A DNA stretch of 64,000 nucleotides from Megaleporinus macrocephalus (lineage: Eukaryota > Chordata > Actinopteri > Characiformes > Anostomidae), in assembly GCA_021613375.1 (NCBI GenBank), contig CM038720.1:10159462-10223461 (forward strand). Direction: 5' to 3'. This document shows positions 1-10,939 of this stretch, in pieces (position 1 is the first letter of the stretch; each line of letters opens with the position of its first letter). The translations under genes and the position numbers were made by a program. Below the pieces are notes generated by a model. It did not search any database, was not told the DNA's origin, and saw only the letters and a program-made list of their open reading frames with translations.

Positions 1-305
1 ACTTGGACAGCCGCCTGCAGAAGATTTACGGTCCAGCGGATGTGGACTCATGACAACGCCTATTGATCGCTTGGTCTCCACAGTTTCCCTGTTTAATCAA
101 ACGGCGGACAAAAAAAGAAAACAGATGGTTAAGTGTCTTAACAGGAAGATCTGAACAGGTAGCGTATTCACAGCCCTGCTGACTGACCGACTGTATCTTG
201 CAAAGTCCTGTTTGAGCAGAGAGCTTGGCTATGAGGGCCTCAGAACTGATCGCTGGCTACCAAGTCTAACGACAATAGTTATCAAGTATCGTCCTGATTA
301 CTGAT
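1..305. other. No recognised feature
   Basis: Single-copy-looking sequence of mixed composition. No open frame, repeat match or splice-flanked block was recognised. Confidence 0.5.
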
Positions 306-313
306 TACCCCAA

Positions 314-817
314 TGTGCCATATCGTATCGTACACAATAATATCGCCCACATTTTTGAATATGGTGAAGGATATTATACCCTGAAATATCGTGCCATATC
401 ACCCATCACTAATTATCACATCAGGTACTACTTTTTACTGTTTTTAGCAAAAGAAAAATTCACACTTTTCTCATTTCCCATTCTATATCTACTAGAGACA
501 GATTTTATCTGTTCAGTATCATTCACTTTACTTCAGTCCTGGATATATGGAGATATTTGGAGTGCATTATTTAGTATCGTGACATTCTGGATCATTGACT
601 TCTGTTACAATCTGATAATAAATTCTTGTATTATCTTGTATTGTGTGGCATATCATATTGTATGCAATAATAACATTTTATTTTCATTTGGTTGCAGTAG
701 TGTATTCTTGAATTATTTTTTTGGTTCAATGTTTTGTCATATCGCCAAAAGTATCGTTATCGCAAAAATACCATGAAATATTGTGATATTATTGTAGGGC
801 CATATCACCCACCCCTA
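314..817. mobile_element. hAT-like non-autonomous element (relic)
   Basis: The right end reads GGGCCATATCACCCACCCCTA, the kind of terminus seen in fish hAT-type MITEs; internal sequence is AT-rich with repeated ATATCG motifs. Flanks TACCCCAA (306-313) and CACCCCAA (818-825) match at 7 of 8 bases and may be the target duplication. The left end lacks the expected mirror of the right end, so it is probably eroded. A 153-codon open frame at 315-776 lies wholly inside the element, is built of AT-rich codons and shows no transposase motif; I treat it as chance. Confidence 0.5.
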
Positions 818-892
818 CACCCCAATGGGCTTTTAATGTGAAAATACAGTATACAGTATAATTGTCTTACACCTGCAGTACTTATTAGCATC

Positions 893-895
<3 letters not shown>

Positions 896-950
<55 letters not shown>
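896..950. repeat. (AT)n microsatellite
   Basis: Uninterrupted alternating AT of about 55 bp. It is self-complementary and likely polymorphic in length. Confidence 0.95.
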
Positions 951-954
<4 letters not shown>

Positions 955-1514
955 ACTTTACATGTTTAAGTAAACTTATTTTTAAAGGGTTAGCAGTGTG
1001 GCTTATTATTCTGGAATGACTTTTTACTGTAAATCTGATATTTGAGTACAAGCACCTGAAAATAAGTGCTTCACCATTTAAGGTAAAATGCAAAATTTGA
1101 ATACGAAACTAACTTCAAACTTTGTACAAGTTTTTGAGTTATGTGTCTCATGTCTATCACACATTGCCGGAAAGTATTACAGTTATTACAGGCCACGTCG
1201 GTTTCAACAACAAAGTGGTTTACTTCAGATGCAACAGACTACACTGGAGAATTCTTTTTCGGTTTAAACTACAAATGTGCCGATGCTATACAGGATCAGA
1301 TATTGGAAGGAAAAATGGGTAATCCAATATGATCCATTAGCCTAAACAATCATGTACATGTTAACATGCTAACTAAACGTTTGCATTAAGTTGCACTTTA
1401 AATCTTATTTGACGTCTGATGGTGCTGACCAATCATAATTACTGCTGAAAGCTCTGGGAGTTAAAAAGGTAATAAATAAAGAAACAGCGGTACTGCATAA
1501 CACTGTATTTATTC
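951..1514. other. AT-rich sequence, nothing recognised
   Basis: No repeat or gene recognised. Two overlapping short open frames (1122-1332) in different phases show no motif and are not called. Confidence 0.4.
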
Positions 1515-1947
1515 CTGCTGACTGTTATCAGTATCGGCAGATACACAAGCCTGCAGTATCAATATCAGACATGAAAAATTGGCATCGAGATTGACCAATA
1601 CGGGTTTTTCTATAGTCGATGCCAATGTTTAGAGGCAGACGACCGATATGTGCTGCTGATTTTTTGGGTATTGGGCCGATTTTAGCTTTAGTCCCGGATC
1701 TAAGGAGTAAAACATCTGTCTCCGTCATTTTCACTTATTTTGGCCGAACAGTTCCGAAAGTTTCGGCTTGGGGTCCTTCACATGCGGCAGCAGCACTTTC
1801 CACCGCACCAATAACACAGGGATGCCCGCAGACGTGCCTGACTTTAAATCGGCGCTACCAAACACTGATATTGGCCGATGCCCATATAATAAAAAATGGC
1901 AAATATCGGCCCGATATATTGGTTAATCTCCAGTATCGAGCCACCTT
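1515..1947. mobile_element. hAT-like relic with ATCGGC motifs
   Basis: Rich in TATCGGC/GCCGATA words at both ends (CAGTATCGGCAGATACACAA at the left, CAAATATCGGCCCGATAT at the right), arranged as imperfect inverted repeats. This pattern is typical of decayed fish hAT MITEs. No clean termini or target duplication could be placed, so limits are approximate. Confidence 0.4.
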
Positions 1948-2040
1948 TATTTAGAGTGTGACAGAAACATCAATGACAGACAGTCTGTTAGCATTGATTG
2001 CACTGTTTATACATACAATTATTTTCACTTTACAACCAAG

Positions 2041-2255
2041 CTCATGCTTGTATACCCCCCACCACCCCCCACCCGCCAACTATTAATGCATAGCATGTCT
2101 GAAAGTATTGTGGTATTTTATTTTTGTAATACTTCTCACCCTCACTGGGTCAGACATGTAGCAGCTGGCGTGAAAAAAAAAAGAAAAAGAAAATTTAATA
2201 TCACAATACTTGCAGACATGCTATGCGTTAACAGTGGGGGGTGTACGAGCATGAG
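2041..2255. repeat. Fold-back inverted repeat
   Basis: Two nested arm pairs: 2041-2062 with 2234-2255 (CTCATGCTTGTA... against ...TGTACGAGCATGAG) and 2083-2118 with 2197-2231 (TTAATGCATAGCATGTCTG against CAGACATGCTATGCGTTAA). The loop holds a C-rich tract and an A-rich tract. This could be a small fold-back transposon; family not recognised. Confidence 0.6.
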
Positions 2256-2350
2256 TTTCTTGCATGACTGCAAGTATTATGGTTTTCTATTTATGCAACA
2301 CTACTCACTGTCACAGAGTCAGACATGTAGCAGCTAGCGGGAAAAAAAAA
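2107..2350 (+). repeat. Direct duplication ending in A-rich tracts
   Basis: A block of about 80 bp (AGTATTGTGGT ... AGACATGTAGCAGCTGGCG + poly-A) at 2107-2185 recurs at about 2270-2350 (AGTATTATGGT ... AGACATGTAGCAGCTAGCG + poly-A). Spacing is about 160 bp. The poly-A ends suggest a SINE-like or replication-slippage origin, but no pol III boxes were found. Confidence 0.55.
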
Positions 2351-4508
2351 AACAAATGCAGAAAAGGATTCACTGACCAACGAGATCCATAGAAGATTCT
2401 GTGAAATCTGATGTGTGCTCTGCCGAACAGTCAGATCGGAACTTCACCTTTGTTCCTATCTAGGTCATGTTGTCCTCACGGGTGACGTATTGTGTTATTA
2501 CTACTTTCTGTCAGGCTGATTTAGGCCTTTGTCTGCATCTGTCATAATCAGGCAAATGTGCTGGGGAGCTAAAAAGCGCTAAGCCGTCACCGTGGGTGCC
2601 AATACCGACGTAGACAGGAATCTTTGTCAAGTTGAAAGAGGGCCGTGGCGGGCGGGAGGGTAAACGGCAGTCGTTCGATAAAGCCCCGGAGCTTGAGGAG
2701 TTTAAAAAAAGTCGGGGAGGCGGTCATAAAGTTCAGCTGGTTGGGGAGGCCACGGCGGCGGACAAATTTGGACGGTTGTCTCTTTAAATAACTTTAAGGC
2801 TCTCCTTCTCTCCTTCCCCCAACTCTGGCTCTGCTTGCATATGTGGCACTACAAAGCTGCCTCGGCTCCTTTTCAGCGTTGCCAGACGCCGAGCGGGGAG
2901 CAGCCCTCGATCACAGCCTCAGAAACAAAGCTCATTGTGCTGCACAAAAACAGTCTATCTGGACCCAGAGCCCCGCGTCACCGAGGGGGTTAAAGCCTGT
3001 TTTTCCGTACGCACAGGGGGATGATGGATTTTTACAGTGCCACCCCCTCCCCCCTCCAACCCCCACCCCCCTCGCCCATTTCCTGTTGTTCCTGAATGTC
3101 ACAGGGCGAGTGTGCGTGACCTTGAGCCGCATCGCTGGCACAGCGCGAGCTGCCTCGCCTGCAGGCGTCCTTGAACTGGATCTGCAAGACAAAAACCTTC
3201 ACGCTGCCTGATAGACATCTCAAATCTCCTCCAACGTCTCTCTCTTTCTCTCTCTTGTTCTTTTCTTTTTCCTTTTTTTCTTCTTCTATCCTCTCGCTTC
3301 CAATCTGCACGGCTGCTCTTATCGGGCCCCCACTGGGGGAGAGCATTATCAGAACGCTGGATCTCTAACCCTACCATTGAACTCTGAGATACAGGCAGAA
3401 TTTCAAAATGTCTGACTGGTGTATTTTTAACCTCCACCGCGAATTCACCCGCTAATACAAGGTGGTGGGTGGACGGGCGGGTGAGGGGAGGGTGGAGCGA
3501 CTCTGGATGGCGCCGGTGCCACTGGGGGGGTTCGGAAACTCGCTGACTTGTCTTAAGATGCCTTTCAGGGTGGAATTCGACGTTGCCAGTCTTGCAGCGG
3601 GAGAGGAAAACGAAAAAAAACCATATATAAATAAATAAAAAAATACCTGGACTCTGTTAACATTAAGTACACAGAGGCCCTGAACAAACTCCCTTGTTTA
3701 AGGTCTTTAGACAGCATGCTTCAGTGGAAGCGCTCGCCTTATCTGAGAATAATGAGCAGAATCCTCCACACCGATGTGGCCCTGAGACAGCCGAGGAATA
3801 CAGTGGGCCAGAGAAAAAAGGCTTTGCGTGATTTGCTGAACAAGCTACTGCTGGTTTATATCAGACGCCGTTTGATGCGAGAGCTGGACGGGGAGGAAAA
3901 GGAGCGATAAAGTAGTTTCATAAACTGAGCCTCGACTCCACATTCTTAAACCTCCTCAGCAGCTTGGAGCTCCCGGCTGATGCCTCGTGGCTTGCAGACG
4001 AGATTATTCGCCCAAGAAGATTCGACAGTGGGTGTGTTCTGCGGGAGGAGGGGGGGATTTTATCACCATGCAAATGCGGTGCCCTTGGATGCACCACAGT
4101 GCTGCACCAAGGTTCATAGCATTAAGCAAATATTTGGACTGTCCTCCGTGGCTGTGACACTGGAGCGTGGGAAGAGGAGGAGACACGTACATGTTCTGTC
4201 CTCTTAACGCAACGTGAGAACAGCTTTCGTTGACCACACTTCGACTTGAACCTGAACGCTGCCTGGAGGGATCCTGCCTGGGAGTCTGACCCGTCACGGC
4301 GGCTTTGAGTCTGACCCTGACTCTAGCCTGGCAGGACTGCCTCTGAATGTGACTGGGACTAGAACGCCCAACCCAACAGTAGTCCAAGAAAAATTCTAGT
4401 CTCAGCTTCATCTGTGTCTGTATCAGGTTAGGCCGACCACAACAGGCTGTATGTAGGTCCATGTCTACTCAGTGCCATGCAACAGGTCTTTTGGAGCGAG
4501 ATGGGTTG
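2351..4508. other. Mixed-composition block, no gene recognised
   Basis: Contains a C-rich run near 3040-3072, a pyrimidine tract at 3226-3300 and a short ATAA repeat near 3624-3646. Several overlapping open frames of 60-150 codons on both strands shadow each other around 2843-4462; none has a recognisable domain, consistent frame or splice context. 3716-3910 (64 codons) is basic but unmatched. I do not call a gene. Confidence 0.4.
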
Positions 4509-5055
4509 GGGTTGTGTCTCAAAACCTAGTGAGCTCCTACATAGGCAGCATATTACGCTATAGTATGCGCTCCCGACATTTAGACTGTCCCAATTCTTAC
4601 ATACCTTAAACATGCTGTCTACTGAGGAACCTTATTTAGACCTGATTTTAAGGAAACATCGAACGCTTCCTCAGCCGCTAAGACAATCCCATGATGCAAT
4701 GCAGGCAAATCTAAGAGCAGTGAAGTGGTTTTAAAATGTGAGTTATTTTGATTCTATCTTGATTTTAATGTTTTTCTTGTCATATAATCACACAAAACAG
4801 TATTTTATTATCAACTCTGTAACGAGTCGTTTAAGCCTCGGCTATTGTTTTGAAAGCCAGCCAGTAGCTTAGCAACCAGCTAAACCACCGGTCGCGTGCT
4901 GCAGTGGGCGGGAACAAGCCGTGACGCAGTCTCTCTCTAACTAGAGCGTCTCAGTAATCTGTTTATGAGGAGAGATGAGGAGAGAACGCTGCTACTTAAA
5001 CAGCTGCCTACCTAGACAGCCTACTTAGACACTCACTAGGTTTTGAGACAGACCC
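4509..5055 (+). mobile_element. TIR element family D, copy 1
   Basis: Non-autonomous DNA element of about 550 bp. Terminal inverted repeats of about 24 bp: left TGTCTCAAAACCTAGTGAG, right CTCACTAGGTTTTGAGACA. It aligns over its length, in opposite orientation, with 53682-54240. No open frame. No convincing target duplication. The superfamily is not clear from the ends. Confidence 0.75.
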
Positions 5056-5091
5056 AATGTAGGCAGCTCACTAGGTTTTCAGACACACCCG
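5056..5091 (-). repeat. Extra partial family D terminus
   Basis: GTAGGCAGCTCACTAGG...ACACACCC repeats the other end of family D in inverted orientation, directly abutting copy 1. It looks like a leftover of an aberrant transposition or a second, lost copy. Confidence 0.6.
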
Positions 5092-7259
5092 TAGTCTCTG
5101 GATTTAAAAGGTTTGTGAGGTGCATGGCATCACGTCTTCAAAAGTTATTAAAGAGTTTTCTTTTAAGCCTGTTGCCTACCAATTCGTTGAGGGTGGGTAC
5201 ATAGCCAAGTCGGCGAAGTAGGCGGTTTGTAATCTTCTATGAAGGCTTCTTATCTGGCAGTTCTATTCAAATTCTCTGCTCCACCTGTACATCCACCTGA
5301 ATGCAACTGGTGTACCACTTAAGGTTCCAACAAGACGAAGCAAACGTAGGTTACTTGTCTCATATTTATTGTGAATTAAAAAAATATCATTCATGGTCAT
5401 ACAGGTTTGCACGCAAGGCCACGACTCCAGCAACTTCTCAGACCATACAAGAGGAGACAGATGCCTGGCAATCACTCTGGTGGTCATATTAGGCTAGGAC
5501 TAGCCCCAAAAGACTATCATTACTATATGTTTACTTTGTTTAGCCCACCAATTTGTTGAGTGTGGATGTTGTGGTATTCTGAGAATCGCCTGCCCCTACA
5601 TATAATCACATTAAAGCAGCAGTTTGTGGTTGAATATTGGCAATCCACTTAAATGGGCCTTCCCTGTCCCTGTAGGCGGTTCTTGGCGACGCTGAGGGAG
5701 GAAACGCATGTCTGGCATGTCTGGCTTGCGAAACTTGTCTTAACCTGACGTTTCCTAGTGATAAGCAATATGCCAATACTGAATTATTACCATGATCAAT
5801 CACATTACACTATACTCTTCAGCATATATCATGGATATGGTCAGTGCTTAAAGAACATTAACCAATTGTGTATTTCTTTAACTCTCCATCCACTTTCACA
5901 CAGAAGCTGGTCTTATGAGACTTTTTAAATAACAGATTTAAAATAAAAGGTGTGCAGTAGTAAAATAAGTGAGTAGGAAAGAAGAAAGCAGGCAATACTA
6001 GTGCAGTGGCAGACAAAAGTTTCATTTAAAGCAGGTTGGAAATGTTGTTTAAGCTTAACGTGAATAGCTGGGCATCATAAATCCAGCCGTAAGAGGGACG
6101 CACGGACAGGACAGCATGGAGCATGTCCTTTGCAGGAGATTGTGCTGGTCCTGAGTCTGTGCAAGCGGCACTATCGGCTGACCTTTCCTCACTGTAATGT
6201 TATCGCGTGTCATCTGTTGTCCTGCTGGAAACCATCTGCTCCGTTCCTTGCTGCCGGCCCACTGAACGGCCAAAGCCAGTCCTGAACCGGCTGCGGGCCT
6301 CCTCACCTCCAGCCGGACATCATCAGATCGCTGCCTGCATGTTGCATCAACTGTGCACAGCCCAATCCCGATGCTCAGGAAGAGCCTGCCGGTAGACGCT
6401 GTCGCCACGTGTCTCGGTTAGCGAGAGGGACTTTCGCACAAGTGTCCACCCTTAAAATAAAAAAATACACGATGCGAGTCCTCGTCATATATAACCCCAC
6501 TCCAGGCCGATACGCCCTTCCGCACACCTGAGTAAATATAGCACACTTTCAGCGCGGGCTCCGGGACCTTGCCAATTTGGGTTCCATTAGTAAGAGCACT
6601 TGTGGGCGCTGCTGCGGCTCGGCCTTCGAATCTCACTTCAGTATAACTCAAACACTAAAAACACACACGTCAGGGTCAAAGTCCCATTTGCTCCCACTTA
6701 GATTCATACCACTCAGCAGACACAGTGAAATAAGGCCAAGCGGGATTCTGCCCGATCAAACACGGCAAGATGTCGTAAAGAGCCACGGCTCCAAGGATAA
6801 GGCTCTCGAGTTCCCAAGTCCGGCTCTCGGTGTTTGTCGTAAATTTTGGCAAGTCTGCCTCCTTTCTGCTTGGGCCCTTTCTGCTCATGTCTCTATGGGG
6901 GTGAAGGGTGTTTGGCAAAGCTCAGAGCTAGGCCACAATGAGGAACCTCTCCTGATTTTGGCAAGTCATGCATGGGAAAATGGTGCGGCCTGACAACATG
7001 CAATAGCACGGGCCATTTTTTAAGCTTAACCTGAACACTGCTGTCATATTCTGATTCTGTCTTATTCAGATGCTGTTCAGTAGAATGGCAGTACCATGTT
7101 ACCTTTATGGGTAACTGGCATGACAGATGCCATTACGTTTGTAGCAGGACTAAACAGAGATATCATCTAAACAGAATATGTTCAGCCAAGAAATCAATGA
7201 AATCAATAAAATATTATAGAATCTGTCACACCAATGGGCAGCAGTACTGGCAAAACTGG
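5092..7259. other. No recognised feature
   Basis: Mixed sequence. GC-rich stretches at 6050-6420 and 6540-6620 give overlapping short frames on both strands, none recognisable. No repeat with clear ends was found. Confidence 0.4.
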
Positions 7260-7331
7260 TGTCATACTAGGGGTGTAAGAAAATATCAAAAATATTGAAT
7301 ATCGGGATATTATGTTTTGTGATACTGTATT

Positions 7332-8061
7332 AAGGCGGCACGGTGGTGTAGTGGTTAGACACCTCACAGCAAGGCGATCCTGGTCGTTCTGTGTGAAGTT
7401 TGCATGTTCTCACTAGGCTTGAGTGGGTTTCCTCCAGGTACTCTGGTTTCCTCCCACAGTCCAAACACATGCATAATAGGTTGATCACTTACTCTTAATT
7501 GCCTGTAGGTGTGAGTGCGTTAGTGAGTGTTGGCCATGCGATTGTTGTGACTTTTTTTTATATAACTTATAGCTTGCATTAACAGCTTATTAGACAGATG
7601 GCCAAGAAGGCTCCAAGCTCATGGGAAGGTCACGGCTTTTTTTGGGACCCCCGCCACATAGGGCCATATACCCTGCAGCGTTACCTTGGGAACTTCTATT
7701 AGAGAACGACTGTGCACCGAAAAGAATAACGACTGACGAGGTGTACTGGTGGGCTGAAAAAAGCAGAAAGGCAGCCCTATTAAAGACAAGCAAGCTCAGT
7801 CATCTTTGAGACCAGGTTGGACCAGGGGGACCAGGGTTGGAGAGCTCAGAAAACGTTGGTACTGCAGCCCTTCGAATAAAAGCTTTTTCTCTGAACTGGT
7901 CTCCCTCTTCATTCTGATGGCAAAAACGAAGATACGACACGATGGACTGGAGAACTGTCCATGGTGTACCCCGCCTTTGCCTGATGTCGCTGGGATTGGC
8001 TCCAGCCCCCCCAGTGACCCAGAGTAGTGGGATTAAGCAACAGATAATAGATGGATGGATG
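7332..8061 (+). mobile_element. V-SINE superfamily SINE (interrupted by LTR)
   Basis: Head GGCGGCACGGTGGTGTAGTG (tRNA-like; A-box match TGGTGTAGTGG), then the V-SINE central domain (GTTTGCATGTTCT ... TCCTCCCACAGTCCAAACAC), then the tail part GTACCCCGCCTTTGCCTGATG ... GGATGGATGGAT. An 11-bp direct repeat GATACTGTATT at 7321-7331 and 8062-8072 is the target duplication, made from the host MITE. The B-box zone is short and degenerate. Related in design to DANA/HE1-type SINEs (established family knowledge). Confidence 0.9.
7543..7939 (+). mobile_element. Candidate solo LTR
   Basis: A 397-bp block that splits the V-SINE. It begins TGTTGT and ends ACGACA (imperfect inverted TG...CA termini) and is flanked by CGAT on both sides (7539-7542, 7940-7943), as expected of a 4-bp LTR-retrotransposon duplication. 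A poly(A) signal AATAAA lies at 7875-7880, about 60 bp before the end, consistent with a U3-R-U5 layout. No internal retroelement sequence is present. The element type (Ty3-like or retrovirus-like) cannot be told. Confidence 0.65.
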
Positions 8062-8404
8062 GATACTGTATTGATTCTCAAAAACACAGTATTGATACAC
8101 AGATTTCTGGCAGACAGTGAATCAGTGTGTGTTGTGTTTAAACCTCTGACCACTAGATGGCAGTGTTGTAATCCACTCTCTGCTCCACTCCAACATTAGC
8201 AAGCAGCACAAGTGCGCAATGCTATTGTAAGAATTGGCAAACCTGTTCATACAGTGGTGTGTTAATAGTAAGATTTAAAAAAAACGCAATAATTCACTGT
8301 GCTTGCAATATCACAGTATATTGAGATACATTGAATCATGACCGCTGTATCATGATATGTATTGTATTGCCAGGTTCTTGCCAATACACAGCCCTACATC
8401 ATAC

Positions 8405-9094
8405 TGAACGAAATCTGTCATGAATACTCACTACATCATGTATCCACCATGACATGTGTATGACAGTGATAGCATTAGTGCTACATATCATGTTTTACTG
8501 TAAGGCTCACAGGTATAGCTGAGTCTTGATTGCAGTGAGGTTTAAAGAGCCATTAGAAAATGACCCAAGCGCTGTTTTCTACAACACGAGGATCCGAAGT
8601 CCTTTGTTAGCCTCCTACAAACAGATTACATAGTCCTCTCATTGTTTTCTTTGGGAGGCTTAGCTGCAACACTTTGTCACGACTAACCCCTCAGTGTGGA
8701 GGTTGCACTTTAGCTGGGCTAGCTCCCACTGTGAGTTGTTTACATGCTTCATTATGGTGCTGTATCCCAGCCACCAACAGGGTGATTAGTATAAGTCTCA
8801 ATTCTATGACTTGCGTGCAGGGCTTAGTAATAAAAGCACTTGTGATATGGACTGAAGACAGCTTACGTTACAGAAACGTTTGGAGAAACATCTGTCTGAC
8901 GCTACGAGAGCATGAAAAGAGGACTGGTCTGCTTAAACCTGTCCATATTATATTTCGCCTTGCTCCCTACTCTCCCCGACGACTCCACACCTGAGGAATA
9001 TGTTTATATGAGGCATATCCTGAGGGTTAATTGTGTATTGCCGAGCTTAGAGAAACATTATGTTTCTTCCGGAAGAGTTTCTGCCGGGCTTCTG
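8405..9094. other. No recognised feature
   Basis: Mixed sequence. An open frame at 8674-8994 and one overlapping it show no motif and no splice support. Confidence 0.4.
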
Positions 9095-9123
9095 AGTGTG
9101 TGTGTGTGTGTGTATGTGTGTGA
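9095..9123. repeat. (GT)n microsatellite
   Basis: Alternating GT with one TA interruption. Confidence 0.9.
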
Positions 9124-9454
9124 GATGGGCCTGGGAGAAGGCGGGGAGGACCTCCGTGCACAGCCTGGGGTATATAATCTATGGTTCATTTGCAGCTTCC
9201 TCCACAATACGACAAGCCGTTTACAAGATGTAGCCTTTGCCGCTGACCCACTTCTGTGTCGCTGCGTCTGGAGACAAGGCCCTGCCTCCCTATCAAGCCC
9301 TGCTCCCCATCTGACTGACGACAGCCCTGCCACCCTCTGCCTCCGTGAACTGTGAGAAAAATAGGTCGCCATGACCCACTTTTTCTCTCTCTCTCCTTTT
9401 TTTTTCCAAGAGAGCATGTGAAGAGCGCCGCAGAGTCTGATCAGGCACCTCCAA
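9124..9454. other. No recognised gene
   Basis: GC-moderate block. GGTATATAATC near 9169 resembles a TATA box, but no transcript structure follows it. Confidence 0.35.
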
Positions 9455-9460
9455 GTGAGA

Positions 9461-9501
<41 letters not shown>

Positions 9502-9660
9502 GAAGAGAGTGGGATAGAGGCACAGGGAGAGAGAGGTGTAGAGACAGAGGGTGAGTGGGAAAGAGATGAAGAGAGAGAAGGGAAAGAGAGAGAGAGGGGG
9601 GGGGTCGGAGAAAAAATGGGAGAAAGAGAGACTAAAGGAAAGACAGCAAGAGAGAGAAAC
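9455..9660. repeat. Homopurine GA-rich tract
   Basis: About 200 bp of almost pure purine, with a perfect (GA)n core near 9470-9498 and decayed flanks. The minus-strand frames rich in Leu-Ser across it are translation artefacts of the repeat. Confidence 0.9.
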
Positions 9661-9843
9661 TCTACCTTCATTAACCCCAGTGCTCTGAGAGCAGGCTCCG
9701 CTCGGATCAGAGATGTATGAAGCCCTTATCAGGCAGCTCGCATGGAAGCAGCTCACGCCTTAATTAAATAGCGCCTGCAGCCAAACTCGGGCGGCCTGGA
9801 CTCTGGATTCCTCTCTCCGCGCCAGGACTGGTACGGTTACCGG
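9661..9843. other. No recognised feature
   Basis: GC-moderate single-copy-looking DNA between the GA tract and a hAT terminus. Confidence 0.35.
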
Positions 9844-9960
9844 CAGGGGCGGGCGATACGGCCAGAAATATATCACGATACCTCATGATATATTTTTGAT
9901 ACATGACATACACGACACTGCAATAACTGAAATATTAGGTGTAACATATCAACAACTACA
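9844..9960 (+). mobile_element. hAT-like terminus (fragment)
   Basis: CAGGGGCGGGCGATACGGCC is a classic fish hAT-type end, related to the reverse complement of the terminus at 797-817, followed by AT-rich ATATCACGATA motifs. No partner end was found, so it is a truncated copy; the right limit is approximate. Confidence 0.5.
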
Positions 9961-10015
9961 GTTTAACCCCATACTCATCCTGCACCTAACCCAGTCCAAC
10001 AGGATTAATTATAAT

Positions 10016-10160
10016 TAAGGCTGCACCTAATAATGAATTTCTTAATCAATTAATCTAACCATTCTTTTTTTTTCTGATTAGTCGATTAATCTAACGACTA
10101 ACTCTAATGTGAGTGTGTTAGGAATTAACATTTTTATTGTTTTGTTATGGATTTGTAATT
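10016..10160. mobile_element. Possible hAT-like fragment
   Basis: AAGGCTGCACCTAATAATGA followed by ATTAATCTAAC/GATTAGTCGATTAATC inverted motifs resembles the common fish repeats that begin GGCTGCACGATTAAT. Ends and duplication not resolved. Confidence 0.35.
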
Positions 10161-10169
10161 TGTATGTGC

Positions 10170-10552
10170 TAGGGATGCACCGATACCACTTTTTCCTTAC
10201 CAATACCGATACCAGGTTTTTAGGTATCTGCCGATACAGAGTACCGATACCGATACCAACTCTGACTTAAATGCTGGATATATGGCTATAAATCCTGATA
10301 TTTATGGTGTTCCACTTTTAATATGATGTATTTTTTATGTCTTATCCTGAATAAGATATAATAACATTGAAAGAACCGTTTACTGGTTGAGTAACTGCAC
10401 ATTAAAAAGTTTCAGAGCTATGAAAAAAAAAAATTGCCACAATGCAGAAACACGTGTCAATACGCTTCATGGTATCGGTGCTCTCTATTGCCGAATCCGA
10501 TACTGTGTGTAAGTGCCAGTTTCGGCGCCGTATCGGTATCGGTGCAACACTA
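10170..10552. mobile_element. hAT MITE family E, full-length
   Basis: 383 bp. Ends TAGGGATGCACCGATACC and GGTATCGGTGCAACACTA form terminal inverted repeats. Flanks GTATGTGC (10162-10169) and GTATGTGT (10553-10560) are an 8-bp target duplication with one change. Internal CCGATACC words repeat. No coding capacity. Confidence 0.9.
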
Positions 10553-10553
10553 G

Positions 10554-10557
<4 letters not shown>

Positions 10558-10631
<74 letters not shown>
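10558..10631. repeat. (AT)n microsatellite
   Basis: Over 70 bp of alternating AT starting immediately after the target duplication of the family E element. Confidence 0.95.
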
Positions 10632-10633
<2 letters not shown>

Positions 10634-10939
10634 AGGAAAACGCATGGCCATTCTATACTTAATGTATTAAAGGGTACCTTAAACGCACGTGATCTATAAA
10701 CGGTTAAAGACTGAGTCTACACTCTGACTCGACTTTTAGAGGCAGAAATGACACGTAGCCTACACGCGTCACACACAAGAACTCGGACCGTTTGTGGACT
10801 ATATATTTTGGTAGAGAGTCGTTTGAGAAGCAGCTACGTGTGTTTTAAAGCTCCCGCGGTATCTAGAACAGTCTTAGGTTCTACACTGGACGATTAAGAA
10901 ACGGTTAGTAATGCAACTTTTCAAGAGACACTACTGAAA
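10632..10939. other. No recognised feature
   Basis: Mixed sequence between the (AT)n tract and repeat F. Confidence 0.35.

Larger units (their letters stand above)
7268..8396 (+). mobile_element. hAT-like MITE family A, copy 1 (interrupted)
   Basis: Ends TAGGGGTGTAAG... and ...ACACAGCCCTA. Without its insertion this copy would be about 390 bp, close to other family A copies (348-349 bp). Flanks TGTCATAC and CATCATAC match at 6 of 8 bases. A V-SINE, itself cut by a solo LTR, sits inside it at 7332-8061. Family A carries TATCGATAC-type subterminal inverted repeats and no coding capacity. Confidence 0.85.

Noticed and set aside
315..776. 153-codon plus-strand open frame
   Set aside because: Lies wholly within an AT-rich hAT-like element and has no transposase motif.
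4004..4462. 152-codon minus frame
   Set aside because: GC-moderate region with frames open on both strands; no recognised motif.
7332..7400. Functional tRNA gene
   Set aside because: The tRNA-like sequence is a SINE head: no closed cloverleaf, degenerate B-box, and it continues into the V-SINE central domain.
9165..9185. Core promoter from the TATATAA motif
   Set aside because: One TATA-like word without an initiator, CpG block or downstream exon is too weak.
9058..9756. 232-codon minus frame
   Set aside because: Most of it is Leu-Ser repeats read from the GA tract; no domain and no conserved start.
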